Shown here one piece after another: positions 26,114 to 34,519 of a DNA stretch of 64,000 nt. A model generated the notes under the pieces. The model saw nothing but the letters and a program-made list of their open reading frames with translations. It searched no databases and was not told the DNA's origin. The number at the start of each line of letters is the position of its first letter. Position 1 is the stretch's first letter. Source of the DNA: an uncultured Bacteroidales bacterium (GTDB lineage: Bacteria; Bacteroidota; Bacteroidia; Bacteroidales; Bacteroidaceae); NCBI GenBank assembly GCA_902768605.1, contig CACXLY010000002.1, forward strand, positions 22,495 to 86,494, given 5' to 3'. The position numbers were made by a program, and so were the translations under genes.

Positions 26114-26153
26114 TCGCCGAAATAAAGAAATAAGTAACTAAAAGTATATTGAC

Positions 26154-27053
26154 ATGGAGAAGTTAAGAATTGCTGTTGTAGGCTACGGCAACATTGGAAG
26201 GTACACAGTTCAGGCTTTGCAGTCGGCCCCCGATATGGAGATTGCAGGCATCGTTCGCCGTAATGGCGCAGCCGACAAGCCGGCTGAGCTGGCTGATTAT
26301 AAGGTGGTGAAGGACATCACGGAACTTGGCAAGGTGGATGTGGCGATACTTGCCACGCCGACGCGTTCCGTCGAGGAACATGCGCTGAAATGCCTCGCCC
26401 TGGGCATCAACACGGTAGATAGTTTCGACATCCACACGTCAATTCTCGACCTCCGTCGCTCGCTTTCGGCTGCCGCCAAGCAACACGGGGCCGTGAGCAT
26501 CATCTCGGCCGGATGGGACCCGGGCAGCGACAGTATCGTCCGCACGCTGATGGAGAGCCTCGCTCCTAAGGGCCTTACCTACACGAACTTCGGCCCGGGG
26601 CGCTCGATGGGACATAGTGTCTGCGTCCGCAGCAAGAAGGGCGTCAAGGATGCCCTCTCGATGACGATTCCCGTGGGTGAAGGCATCCACCGCCGCATGG
26701 TGTATGTGGAGCTGGAGGACGGCGTGAGCCTCGAGCAGGTGACGAAGGACATCAAGGCCGACCCCTATTTTGCCAACGACGAGACACACGTCTTCCAGGT
26801 GGAGAGCGTCGATGCGCTGAACGACGTCGGCCACGGCGTGAACCTCGTCCGCAAGGGCGTGAGCGGCCAGACGCACAATCAGCTTTTCGAGTTCAACATG
26901 AAAATCAACAACCCAGCCCTCACGGCACAAGTGCTTGTCAACGCGGCGCGTGCCACGATGAAACAGCAGCCGGGAGCCTACACGATGATTGAGATTCCCG
27001 TCATCGACTACTTGCCGGGCGACCGCGAACAAATCATCGGACATCTGGTATAG
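26154..27053 (+). CDS. ddh: Meso-diaminopimelate D-dehydrogenase
   Basis: 299 residues. NADPH-dependent enzyme that makes meso-diaminopimelate directly from tetrahydrodipicolinate, for peptidoglycan and lysine. The Rossmann motif VVGYGNIGR is at the N-terminus. Family-specific stretches are SAGWDPGSDSIVR, NFGPGRSMGHSV and the C-terminal IEIPVIDYLPGDREQIIGHLV. Stands alone between two repeat-containing gaps. Confidence 0.93.
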   Translation: MEKLRIAVVGYGNIGRYTVQALQSAPDMEIAGIVRRNGAADKPAELADYKVVKDITELGKVDVAILATPTRSVEEHALKCLALGINTVDSFDIHTSILDLRRSLSAAAKQHGAVSIISAGWDPGSDSIVRTLMESLAPKGLTYTNFGPGRSMGHSVCVRSKKGVKDALSMTIPVGEGIHRRMVYVELEDGVSLEQVTKDIKADPYFANDETHVFQVESVDALNDVGHGVNLVRKGVSGQTHNQLFEFNMKINNPALTAQVLVNAARATMKQQPGAYTMIEIPVIDYLPGDREQIIGHLV

Positions 27054-27159
27054 GGTTGTCTCCCAAATGGATATGCCTCACAAGAAAGCCTCGCTGCCTT
27101 CATCGGCCGGCGGGGCTCTTTTTCGTTTCCTGCTTTCCTCACATCTCTTGTTAAAGAAC

Positions 27160-27362
27160 AACGTGATGCTGGCTGCTTAGCAACGTGATGCTGGCTGCCT
27201 TACAACGTGATGCTGGCTGCTTGGCAACGTGATGTTAGTCGCTTGACAACGTGATGTTAAAAAACTAAGCACGTCTAAATTGCCAACTAGACACGTCTAA
27301 ATTGCCAACTAGACACGTCTAAATTGTAAATTAGACACGTGTCGTTTGCAAATTATGCAGGT
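27160..27362. repeat. Two adjacent 22-bp arrays of different sequence
   Basis: 27160-27260: ACGTGATG at 27161, 27183, 27205, 27227 and 27249. 27268-27362: ACGTCTAA at 27271, 27293 and 27315 with a variant at 27337. Both keep an exact 22-bp period although the unit changes abruptly near 27262. The second unit (GTCTAAATTGCCAACTAG) is a relative of the array at 38343. They fill the 492-bp gap before miaB. Confidence 0.9.
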
Positions 27363-27436
27363 GTGGTCTTTTTCTGCGTGAAAGGTCGTCTCGAAACGTG
27401 CCTCTCAAAATAATTATCCATTAAAGCAGACTAATA

Positions 27437-27453
27437 GGCACATTTTATGTGCC
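27437..27453. promoter_or_regulatory. 17-bp palindrome upstream of miaB
   Basis: GGCACATTTTATGTGCC, a perfect 7-bp inverted repeat with a 3-bp centre, about 30 bp upstream of the miaB -7 element. It could be an operator; followed by A6 it could also end minus-strand transcription. Function is not established. Confidence 0.35.
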
Positions 27454-27481
27454 AAAAAACGCGAATCTCACAAAAAAGTTG

Positions 27482-27489
27482 TATCTTTG
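27482..27489 (+). promoter_or_regulatory. -7 element for miaB
   Basis: TATCTTTG, exact TAnnTTTG match. It lies downstream of the Met at 27447, which therefore cannot be the start of this transcript. Confidence 0.6.
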
Positions 27490-27545
27490 CACCGAAAATG
27501 GGGGAGTATGCGCTATTTTCAGAGCTAAAGCTCGACTTGACAAAG

Positions 27546-28943
27546 ATGAAGAAACTGCTCATAGAAACTTACGGATGCCAGATGAACGTGGCCGACAGCG
27601 AGGTGGTGGCCAGCGTGATGGGTATGGCCGGATACGAAGTGACGGAGAGTCAGGATGAGGCCGATGCCGTGTTCCTGAACACATGTTCTGTGCGCGACAA
27701 TGCCGAACAAAAGATACTCTCGCGCCTCGACTACTACCACAGCTTGCAGAAGAAACAGGGTCGGCGCATCATCGTCGGCGTTCTCGGCTGCATGGCCGAA
27801 AGGGTGAAGGAGCAACTCTTAGAGGTGAATCATGCCGACCTCGTGGCAGGTCCGGACGCTTACCTCTCGTTGCCCGACCTCATCGCCCAGGCTGAGTGCG
27901 GCCACAAAGCCATCAACGTAGAACTTTCGACCACAGAGACTTACCGCGACATCGTGCCGCAGCGCATCTGCGGTCCGCACATCTCAGGCTTCGTCAGCAT
28001 CATGCGCGGCTGCAACAACTTCTGCCACTACTGCATCGTGCCCTATACCAGAGGCCGCGAGCGCAGCAGGGACGTGGAGAGCATTCTGCGCGAATGCCGA
28101 GACTTGCAGGCACGCGGCTACAAAGAGGTCACGTTGCTCGGGCAGAATGTAAACTCGTACAAAAGCCCCCTCCCCGCTTCCCCTTTGGGGGAGTGCCTCA
28201 ACCCCGCTGCACTTGGAAGTTTCAACGGCAATGAGGCACTCCCCAAAAGGGGGAGCGGGGAAGGGGCTTTTCCCTCGTTACTTCGCCTCGTGGCGCATGA
28301 GGTGCCACAAATGCGGGTGCGATTCACCACGTCGCATCCCAAGGACATGAGCGACGAAACGCTCCGCGTCATCGCTGAGGAGCCCAACATCTGCCATCAC
28401 ATTCACTTGCCGGTGCAGAGTGGAAGCAACCGCATCCTGAAGCTCATGAACCGCAAGTACACGAGGGAGTGGTACCTCGACCGCGTGGCAGCCATCCGGC
28501 GCATCATTCCCGATTGTGCCATCTCGACAGACATCTTCGTCGGCTACTGCAGCGAGACGGAGGAGGATCACGCGCAAAGCCTCTCGCTGATGCGTGAGGT
28601 GGGCTACGACAGTGCGTTCATGTTCAAGTACAGTGAGCGCCCGGGGACGTACGCCAGCAAACACTTGCCCGACGACGTGCCCGAGGACGTGAAGATACGA
28701 CGGCTGAACGAAATCATCGCCTTGCAGAACGAACTCTCGGCCGAAGCCAACCGCCGATGCATCGGCAGGCAGTACGACGTCCTCATCGAAGGCGTCAGCA
28801 AGCGCAGCCGCGACGAGCTGTTCGGCCGGACGGGACAAAACAAAGTGGTCATCGTGCCGAGAGGCGACCTGCGGATAGGGCAGACCGTCCCCGTCGTCAT
28901 CACAGAGGCAAGCAGCGCCACCCTCAAAGGACATATAATATAA
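27546..28943 (+). CDS. miaB: tRNA-2-methylthio-N6-dimethylallyladenosine synthase
   Basis: 465 residues from this start. Adds the methylthio group to i6A37 of tRNAs. The UPF0004 domain has Cys11, Cys47 and Cys82; the radical-SAM cysteines are Cys156, Cys160 and Cys163 (RGCNNFCHYC); a TRAM domain closes the protein. The start could also be 27498, 8 bp after the promoter. Residues about 206-241 (DNA 28163-28268) are an insertion absent from the family (SYKSPLPASPLGECL to GSGEGAFP). It is encoded by a 106-bp palindromic element with arms of about 39 bp, in frame within a loop after GQNVNSY. Confidence 0.93.
   Translation: MKKLLIETYGCQMNVADSEVVASVMGMAGYEVTESQDEADAVFLNTCSVRDNAEQKILSRLDYYHSLQKKQGRRIIVGVLGCMAERVKEQLLEVNHADLVAGPDAYLSLPDLIAQAECGHKAINVELSTTETYRDIVPQRICGPHISGFVSIMRGCNNFCHYCIVPYTRGRERSRDVESILRECRDLQARGYKEVTLLGQNVNSYKSPLPASPLGECLNPAALGSFNGNEALPKRGSGEGAFPSLLRLVAHEVPQMRVRFTTSHPKDMSDETLRVIAEEPNICHHIHLPVQSGSNRILKLMNRKYTREWYLDRVAAIRRIIPDCAISTDIFVGYCSETEEDHAQSLSLMREVGYDSAFMFKYSERPGTYASKHLPDDVPEDVKIRRLNEIIALQNELSAEANRRCIGRQYDVLIEGVSKRSRDELFGRTGQNKVVIVPRGDLRIGQTVPVVITEASSATLKGHII
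28163..28268. mobile_element. MITE-like palindromic element inside miaB
   Basis: Inverted arms AAAGCCCCCTCCCCGCTTCC... and the mirrored ...GGGGAAGGGGCTTTT, about 39 bp each with few mismatches, around a centre of about 28 bp. It keeps the miaB frame open. Same family as copies in the YfhO gene and the aro aminotransferase. Confidence 0.8.
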
Positions 28944-28956
28944 TAATGTATAGGAA

Positions 28957-29832
28957 ATGACACATAAGAAGAAAAAGAAACGCAAGATAGCACGCACCAT
29001 GCAGGCCATCACCAGTGCCATCAGCACCACTCTGCTGCTCATCCTCTTTGGACTCGTCATACTGCTCTCGCTCACGGCCCGCGTCGTGGCGGACAGCGTC
29101 AAGGAGAACCTTACCGTGACGGCTGTGCTCGACGACGATGTGCAAACCTCGGAGGCCGCTCGTCTGCTCGACTCGTTGAAGACGAAGCATTACGTCAGCA
29201 GCATCGAATACATCAGTCGCGAGCAGGCTCTGCAAGAGCAGATAGAGAGCATGGGCATCGACCCGACCGAGTTCCTCGGGGCAAACCCCTTCTCCATCTC
29301 GATGGAGATAAAGATGAAACCTGAGTACTCGTGCAACGACAGCTTAGAGTGGATTGCCGGCGAGCTGAAGAGTTCGAAGCTTATAGCAGATGTGGTTTAC
29401 CAGAAAGACCTGGTGGAGAGCCTCAACTTCAACCTCCACCGAGCCTCTCTCTTTATGCTTGCCATCGCTCTCCTGCTGGTCGTCATCTCCCTGAGCCTCA
29501 TCAACAACACCGTCCGGTTGAGTGTCTTCCACCATCGCTTCGTGTTGCACACCATGAAGCTTGTGGGCGCGAAGTGGAGCTTCATACGTCGGCCGTTCCT
29601 CGTCAAGGGCTTCTGGCTGGGCGTTGTCTCAGCGCTCCTCGCCGACGCCGCCATCATAGGAGGCATCTATTGGGCAGCAAGGTACGACAGCGGCATCTTG
29701 AACTATGTCACCCAACAAAACATGATCATCACGGCCGTCTCAGTACTCGTCATCGGACTCCTGCTGACGACCATTTGCACCTATTTCTCCGTGACGCATT
29801 GCCTAAAGATGCGCGTGTCGGAGCTCTATTAG
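28957..29832 (+). CDS. ftsX: Cell division protein FtsX
   Basis: 291 residues. Polytopic permease partner of FtsE that controls septal peptidoglycan hydrolases. A basic cytoplasmic N-terminus (HKKKKKRKIAR) precedes a first membrane helix (about 23-43), an extracytoplasmic domain to about 165 and three further helices (about 166-188, 218-240, 262-283), the FtsX layout. NFNLHRASLFMLAIALLLVVISL and FHHRFVLHTMKLVGAKWSFIRRPF are typical. ftsE is not adjacent. Starts 13 bp after miaB. Confidence 0.88.
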   Translation: MTHKKKKKRKIARTMQAITSAISTTLLLILFGLVILLSLTARVVADSVKENLTVTAVLDDDVQTSEAARLLDSLKTKHYVSSIEYISREQALQEQIESMGIDPTEFLGANPFSISMEIKMKPEYSCNDSLEWIAGELKSSKLIADVVYQKDLVESLNFNLHRASLFMLAIALLLVVISLSLINNTVRLSVFHHRFVLHTMKLVGAKWSFIRRPFLVKGFWLGVVSALLADAAIIGGIYWAARYDSGILNYVTQQNMIITAVSVLVIGLLLTTICTYFSVTHCLKMRVSELY

Positions 29833-29836
29833 AAGC

Positions 29837-30079
29837 CTCCCCCGACCCCTCCAAAGGAGGGGGGAACTGCCCCCAGCGGCTCTTTAAATAATTAAATTTC
29901 TAAATCGTAAATAAATCGTAAATCGTAAATCGTCAAATCGTAAATTCTTTATCGTTAAATCGTAAATAATATCCTCCCCCAACCCCTCCAGAGGAGGGGG
30001 GAATAGGATGGGGGATTAAATAATAAAATAGTCAAATCGTAAATAAATCGTAAATCGTAAATCGTCAAATAGTAAATAA
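29837..30079. repeat. Palindromic half-elements and AAATCGTAA arrays
   Basis: CCTCCCCCGACCCCTCCAAAGG (29837 onward, first 20 bases diagnostic) and a second copy at 29971 belong to the GC-rich palindromic family. Between and after them lie AAATCGTAAAT arrays (29885-29970 and 30018-30079). The DUF3098 start codon follows directly. Confidence 0.8.
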
Positions 30080-30080
30080 C

Positions 30081-30305
30081 ATGGCATTTAGTAAAAAGAA
30101 CTACATCCTTTTGGCCATAGGAATGGCAATCGTCATCGTTGGCCTTGTGTTGATGTCAGGCGACGGGAGTGCCGAAGGCTTCTTCAATCCCGACATCTTC
30201 AGCGCGCGTCGCATCAAAGTGGCACCCCTCGTGAGCCTCTTCGGCTTCTGCTTCATCATGTTCGCCATCATGTACAAGCCCAAAACACGTAACGAAGAGA
30301 AGTAA
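30081..30305 (+). CDS. DUF3098 small membrane protein
   Basis: 74 residues with two hydrophobic helices (about 9-27 and 48-66) and the conserved linker GFFNPDIFSARRIKVAP, as in the DUF3098 family found beside uppP in Bacteroidales. Its biochemical role is unknown; position between ftsX and uppP suggests an envelope function (inference). Thirteen bp separate it from uppP. Confidence 0.85.
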   Translation: MAFSKKNYILLAIGMAIVIVGLVLMSGDGSAEGFFNPDIFSARRIKVAPLVSLFGFCFIMFAIMYKPKTRNEEK

Positions 30306-30317
30306 GGAGGCACGGCT

Positions 30318-31181
30318 ATGACAGTTATTGAGACCATCATCATTGCCATCGTGGAAGGCCTGACGGAATTCCTTCCCGTGTCTTCAACGGGCCACATGAT
30401 TATCACGCAGAACCTGTTGGGAGTGGAGAGCACGCCCTTCGTCAAGGCATTCACCATCATCATCCAGTTTGGCGCCATCCTTTCCGTCGTGTGCCTCTAC
30501 TGGAACCGTTTCTTCAGATTGAACCGCATACCAGCACCCTACGGCAGTACGCCGCTTCAGGCCTTCCTCCACAAGTGGGACTTCTACTGGAAGCTGCTCG
30601 TTGCGTTCATTCCCGCCATAGTGATTGGCTTCATCGGCAAGATGTCGGGCCTCATCGACCGCTTCCTCGAAAGCGTCGAGGTGGTGGCAATCATGCTGGT
30701 TCTCGGCGGCATCTTCATGCTCTTCTGCGACCGCCTGTTCAACAAGGGTAGTGAGCGGACAGAGCTGACCGAGGCGAGGGCTTTCCGCATCGGCCTGTTC
30801 CAATGCATCGCCATGATACCGGGCGTGTCGCGTTCCATGGCAACCATCGTGGGCGGCATGGCGCAGAAGCTGACCCGCCGCGCCGCAGCGGAGTTCTCCT
30901 TCTTCCTCGCAGTACCGACGATGGCGGCAGCCACCGCCCTGGACTTCCTGCAGTTGTTCTTCGGCGACGAGGCAGATGCCAGCTGGGCCACACGCGATAA
31001 CCTGATGATGCTCGCGCTGGGCTGCGTGGTGGCTTTCGTCGTGGCGTTGCTCGCCATGAAGTGGTTCGTGGCCTTCCTCACCAAGTATGGCTTCAAGGCC
31101 TTCGGCGTCTATCGCATCATCGTAGGCATTATCATCCTCGCCCTTCTCTGGACGGGACATTCACTCGTAATGGTTGACTGA
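30318..31181 (+). CDS. uppP: Undecaprenyl-diphosphatase
   Basis: 287 residues, polytopic inner-membrane protein. Recycles undecaprenyl pyrophosphate for peptidoglycan and glycan synthesis. The active-site motifs [14 protein letters not shown] (13-26) and [15 protein letters not shown] are present. Its stop codon overlaps the truB start by one base. Confidence 0.95.
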   Translation: MTVIETIIIAIVEGLTEFLPVSSTGHMIITQNLLGVESTPFVKAFTIIIQFGAILSVVCLYWNRFFRLNRIPAPYGSTPLQAFLHKWDFYWKLLVAFIPAIVIGFIGKMSGLIDRFLESVEVVAIMLVLGGIFMLFCDRLFNKGSERTELTEARAFRIGLFQCIAMIPGVSRSMATIVGGMAQKLTRRAAAEFSFFLAVPTMAAATALDFLQLFFGDEADASWATRDNLMMLALGCVVAFVVALLAMKWFVAFLTKYGFKAFGVYRIIVGIIILALLWTGHSLVMVD

Positions 31182-31873
31182 TGGATTTCCTCGAGGGAGA
31201 GATACTCTGTTTCGACAAGCCGCTCCGGTGGACGAGTTTCAACCTTGTGGCTAAGATACGCAGCCAGCTGTGTCACCGACTGGGCGTGAAGAAGCTCAAG
31301 GTAGGTCACGCCGGCACCCTCGACCCGTTGGCGACGGGCGTTATGGTCATCTGCACGGGCAAAGCGACGAAGCGCATCGACGAGCTGCAGGCACACGTCA
31401 AGGAGTACGTCGCGACGCTGCAGTTTGGCGCGACAACGCCCTGCTTCGATCTCGAGAAGCCGATAGACAAGATATATCCAACCGAGCACATCACCGAATC
31501 GTTGCTGCGCGACGTGCTCAGCAAGTTTGTGGGCCGCATAGAGCAGGTGCCGCCAGCCTTCTCGGCCTGCAAGATCGACGGCAAGCGCGCGTACGACCTC
31601 GCCCGGAAGGGTAGGGAAGTGGAGCTCAAGCCGAAGGTCTTGGTCATCGACGAGATAGAGCTCCTCGACTTCGACCAGGAGAAGATGCAGGCCACGATAC
31701 GCGTTGTCTGCAGCAAAGGCACGTACATCCGCGCCCTGGCTCGCGACATCGGGCAGGCCCTCGATAGCGGCGCCCACCTCATCGCCCTGCGCCGCACCCG
31801 CGTCGGCAACGTCCGCGTCGAGGACTGCATGCAGGTGGAGGACTTCCCAAACTGGCTTCAAAATAATTCATAA
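31181..31873 (+). CDS. truB: tRNA pseudouridine-55 synthase
   Basis: 230 residues. Makes pseudouridine 55 in the tRNA T loop. The catalytic Asp48 lies in GHAGTLDPLATGV, preceded by the KP-W motif (FDKPLRWTSF). Slightly short for TruB, lacking an extended C-terminal PUA region. The last residues LQNNS and the stop fall at the start of an ATAATTCATAATTC repeat, so the C-terminus may have been trimmed or replaced by the repeat. Confidence 0.94.
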   Translation: MDFLEGEILCFDKPLRWTSFNLVAKIRSQLCHRLGVKKLKVGHAGTLDPLATGVMVICTGKATKRIDELQAHVKEYVATLQFGATTPCFDLEKPIDKIYPTEHITESLLRDVLSKFVGRIEQVPPAFSACKIDGKRAYDLARKGREVELKPKVLVIDEIELLDFDQEKMQATIRVVCSKGTYIRALARDIGQALDSGAHLIALRRTRVGNVRVEDCMQVEDFPNWLQNNS

Positions 31874-32140
31874 TTCACAATTCATAATTCATAATTGTTA
31901 ATTTATAATTCACAATTGTTAATTCATAATTTGTAATTCATAATTCATAATTATTTCTTTGCCGCCCCAACTATTTCTATCAAACGCCTCATCTATATTC
32001 CCTAAACGACCAAACGACAAATCTCCTAAACGAGCAAACGACCAAACGACCAATCTCCCAAACGACCAAATAATCTCCCCAACGCCCTAACTATATTCCC
32101 TAAACGACTAAACGACTAATCTCCTAAACGACCAAATAAA
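31866..32140. repeat. ATAATTCATAATTC and AAACGACCAAACGAC arrays
   Basis: 31866-31953 is an array of TTCATAATTCA / AATTGTTAATT words. 31990-32140 is an array of CTAAACGACCAAACGACT units of variable length. Together they fill the truB-queA gap. No riboswitch (for example preQ1) fold was seen before queA. Confidence 0.85.
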
Positions 32141-32142
32141 AC

Positions 32143-33225
32143 ATGAAACTACAGCAATTCAAGTACAAGCTTCCCGAAGACCGTATCGCCCTGGAGCCCA
32201 CGCCGTTCCGCGACGACTGCCGACTCATGGTGATTCACGCCAAGAAGGGTGTCATCGAGCATCACCAGTCGTTTCGCGACGTGCTCAATTACTTCGATGA
32301 GAAGGACGTCTTCGTATTCAACGACACCAAGGTCTTCCCGGCCCGCCTCTACGGAAACAAGGAGAAGACGGGCGCCAAGATAGAGGTCTTCCTGCTTCGC
32401 GAACTGAACAAGGACATGCGTCTCTGGGACGTGCTGGTCGATCCTGCACGCAAGATTCGCATCGGCAACAAACTCTATTTCGGAGAAGACGAGTCGCTGG
32501 TGGCTGAGGTGATAGACAACACGACGAGCCGCGGCCGCACGCTGCGCTTCCTCTTCGACGGCACGCACGACGAGTTCAAGCGCGCCCTCTTCGCCCTCGG
32601 CGAGACGCCCATCCCCAAACAAATCATCAAGCGCGACGTCTTGCCTGACGACGTAGAGAACTTCCAGACCATCTTCGCCGAGAAAGAGGGCGCCGTGACG
32701 GCTCCCACAGCCGGCCTCCACTTCTCTCCACAGTTGATGAAGATGATGGAAATCAAGGGCGTGGACTTCGCCTTCGTGACCCTGCACTGCGGCCTCAGCA
32801 ACTTCCGCGAGATAGACGTCGAGGACCTGACGAAGCACAAGATGGACAGCGAGGAGATGCACATCGACCAGCAGGCGTGCGACATCATCAACAAGGCGCA
32901 CCTCGAGGGTCACAAGATTGTCGCCGTCGGCACGACGGTGCAGCGCGTCCTCGAGACGTCGGTCTCCACGGACGGCCAGCTCAAGGAGTTCCACGGCTGG
33001 ACGAACCGCTTCATCTTCCCGCCCTACGACTTCCACATGGCAGACGCCATGGTGGCTAACTTCTACATGCCCTACAGCACACTGCTCATGCTGACCTGCG
33101 CCTTCGGCGGCTACGACCTCATCATGAAGGCGTACAAGGAAGCGCTCCGCTACAACGAGAACGACCCCGGCAAACGCTACCGCTTCGGCCCCTACGGCGA
33201 CGCGATGCTGATACTGAATGACTAA
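32143..33225 (+). CDS. queA: S-adenosylmethionine:tRNA ribosyltransferase-isomerase
   Basis: 360 residues. Transfers the ribosyl part of SAM to preQ1 in tRNA to form epoxyqueuosine. Diagnostic stretches: [60 protein letters not shown] and [11 protein letters not shown]. Downstream is the S23 cassette rather than folK directly. Confidence 0.95.
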   Translation: MKLQQFKYKLPEDRIALEPTPFRDDCRLMVIHAKKGVIEHHQSFRDVLNYFDEKDVFVFNDTKVFPARLYGNKEKTGAKIEVFLLRELNKDMRLWDVLVDPARKIRIGNKLYFGEDESLVAEVIDNTTSRGRTLRFLFDGTHDEFKRALFALGETPIPKQIIKRDVLPDDVENFQTIFAEKEGAVTAPTAGLHFSPQLMKMMEIKGVDFAFVTLHCGLSNFREIDVEDLTKHKMDSEEMHIDQQACDIINKAHLEGHKIVAVGTTVQRVLETSVSTDGQLKEFHGWTNRFIFPPYDFHMADAMVANFYMPYSTLLMLTCAFGGYDLIMKAYKEALRYNENDPGKRYRFGPYGDAMLILND

Positions 33226-33240
33226 TCATAGTTCATAATT

Positions 33241-33690
33241 GACTTACGTCGAGCTAAAGCTTCATAATTCATAATTCATAGTTGAAGGGAAGGTATTATG
33301 AAGGAGAGTATCATCAGGGACAAGAGCATGTGCTTTGCCATTCGAATCGTTCGATGCTACAAGTACTTGGTCGAGGAAAAACGTGAGTTTATCCTTTCCA
33401 AGCAGTTGCTTCGCAGCGGAACAAGCATAGGAGCGAACATAAAGGAGGCATTAAGAGGACAAGGTCGGCCCGACTTCACAGCTAAGATGAGCATCTCCTT
33501 AAAAGAGGCCAGCGAGTGCGAATACTGGATAGAGTTGTTGATGAACACTGAGTACTTGCCTTCCGACTCTGCGCAATCCTTGTTGGAAGACTGTCAGGAA
33601 CTTATCAAAATATTAGTGTCGATAGTGAAGTCAACAAACGAGAGATAACTATGAAACTATGAATTATGAAGCTTTAGCTCGACGTAAGTC
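33241..33690. mobile_element. S23 gene cassette bounded by perfect 33-bp inverted repeats
   Basis: 33241-33273 (GACTTACGTCGAGCTAAAGC followed by TTCATAATTCATA) is the exact reverse complement of 33658-33690. The match extends about 15 bp outward with one mismatch. The 450-bp interval holds only the S23 protein gene. A transcript could fold into one long stem closing off the gene, as in 23S rRNA intervening sequences that carry the same protein family. Confidence 0.7.
33298..33648 (+). CDS. S23-type four-helix-bundle protein
   Basis: 116 residues, full length for the S23 / intervening-sequence protein family (TIGR02436). The family signature is SKQLLRSGTSIGANIKEALRGQGRPDF followed by KMSISLKEASECEYWIELL. 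Members form homopentameric four-helix bundles; some sit in 23S rRNA intervening sequences and others in mobile contexts or near reverse transcriptases. Molecular function is unknown. Here the gene lies between queA and folK within a perfect inverted repeat. Confidence 0.9.
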   Translation: MKESIIRDKSMCFAIRIVRCYKYLVEEKREFILSKQLLRSGTSIGANIKEALRGQGRPDFTAKMSISLKEASECEYWIELLMNTEYLPSDSAQSLLEDCQELIKILVSIVKSTNER

Positions 33691-33708
33691 AACTATGAAC
33701 TATGAATT

Positions 33709-34125
33709 ATGAACTCTGAACTATATATCTCTCTCGGCTCCAACCTTGGCGACCGGGCCGAGATGCTGCACCGTGCCATCGCGCTTATCGATGAACGGGT
33801 TGGTGCGGTGCAGAGCGTCTCGTCCTTCATTGAGACGGAACCGTGGGGGTTCCAGAGCGAGCACCCCTTCCTGAATGCTGCCGTGAAGGTGCTGACGACG
33901 CTTTCGCCCATGCAGTGCCTCGAGGCGACGCAGCAGATAGAGCGCGAGCTGGGGCGCAAGAAGAAGTCGAAGGGCGGCATATACCACGACCGGCCCATCG
34001 ACATCGACCTGCTTTTGTACGACGACCTCACCATTTCCACTCCCCGGCTCACCATCCCGCATCCACACATGCACGAGCGCGACTTCGTCATGATACCGCT
34101 CAGGGAGATCCTTCCCAACGCATAA
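33709..34125 (+). CDS. folK: HPPK, 6-hydroxymethyl-dihydropterin pyrophosphokinase
   Basis: 138 residues. Transfers pyrophosphate from ATP to the pterin in folate synthesis. Motifs: LYISLGSNLGDR, the E-T-EPWGF stretch and HDRPIDIDLLLYDD, ending with PHPHMHERDFVMIPL. The start codon and first residues (MNSEL) lie within the ATGAATTATGAAC repeat that forms the outer flank of the S23 cassette. Confidence 0.93.
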   Translation: MNSELYISLGSNLGDRAEMLHRAIALIDERVGAVQSVSSFIETEPWGFQSEHPFLNAAVKVLTTLSPMQCLEATQQIERELGRKKKSKGGIYHDRPIDIDLLLYDDLTISTPRLTIPHPHMHERDFVMIPLREILPNA

Positions 34126-34519
34126 AATCTGACGCCTAAATACGGGGCATCGGCTGCCCTTTTTCGTGGCGTCTGCAGTTCCTTGCTGTAGCGTCTGCAG
34201 TTCCTTGCTGTGGCGTTGGCAGTTCCTTGCTGTGGCGTCGGCAGTTCCTTGCTGTGGCGTCGAATCGCCCCTCGTGTCGGGCTGGCCGGCCCCATCTGTC
34301 AGTTCGCTTTTCCGACATGTCGAGTCGCCTTCTGCGACTTGTTGATTTGTCGTGCCCTTATGATAATAATTCTTTTTTCCAATATGTTAGGTTGCAAAAT
34401 ATACTAAAAATAAAATGACATAAATACGGCATGACCTAAAAACTTATGCGTGTTCTATTATGTCTATTTATGCAAATAATAGTATCTTTGCACTCGAAAA
34501 AATACTTTTTTCACACACC
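34126..34519. repeat. Gap with 22-bp CTTGCTGTGG array and a promoter
   Basis: 34171-34275 holds four units (CTTGCTGTGGCGTYGGCAG) spaced 22 bp, ending in a diverged CCTCGTGTCGG unit. 34276-34480 is AT-rich with no feature recognised. A TATCTTTG -7 element at 34483-34490 precedes the next gene. Confidence 0.8.
34483..34490 (+). promoter_or_regulatory. -7 element for coiled-coil protein gene
   Basis: TATCTTTG, exact TAnnTTTG match, 29 bp before the ATG at 34520. Confidence 0.6.

Larger units (their letters stand above)
25613..26153. other. 541-bp divergent promoter region, nrdD and ddh
   Basis: AT-rich gap. On the minus strand TACCTTTG at 25668-25675 is a likely nrdD -7 element. On the plus strand TATCTTTG at 26106-26113, with TTTG at 26079-26082, is the likely ddh promoter. 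Between them no open frame, tandem repeat or known riboswitch fold was recognised. Confidence 0.6.

Noticed and set aside
31874..32142. preQ1 riboswitch before queA
   Set aside because: The gap consists of ATAATTC and AAACGACC arrays with no preQ1 aptamer features visible.
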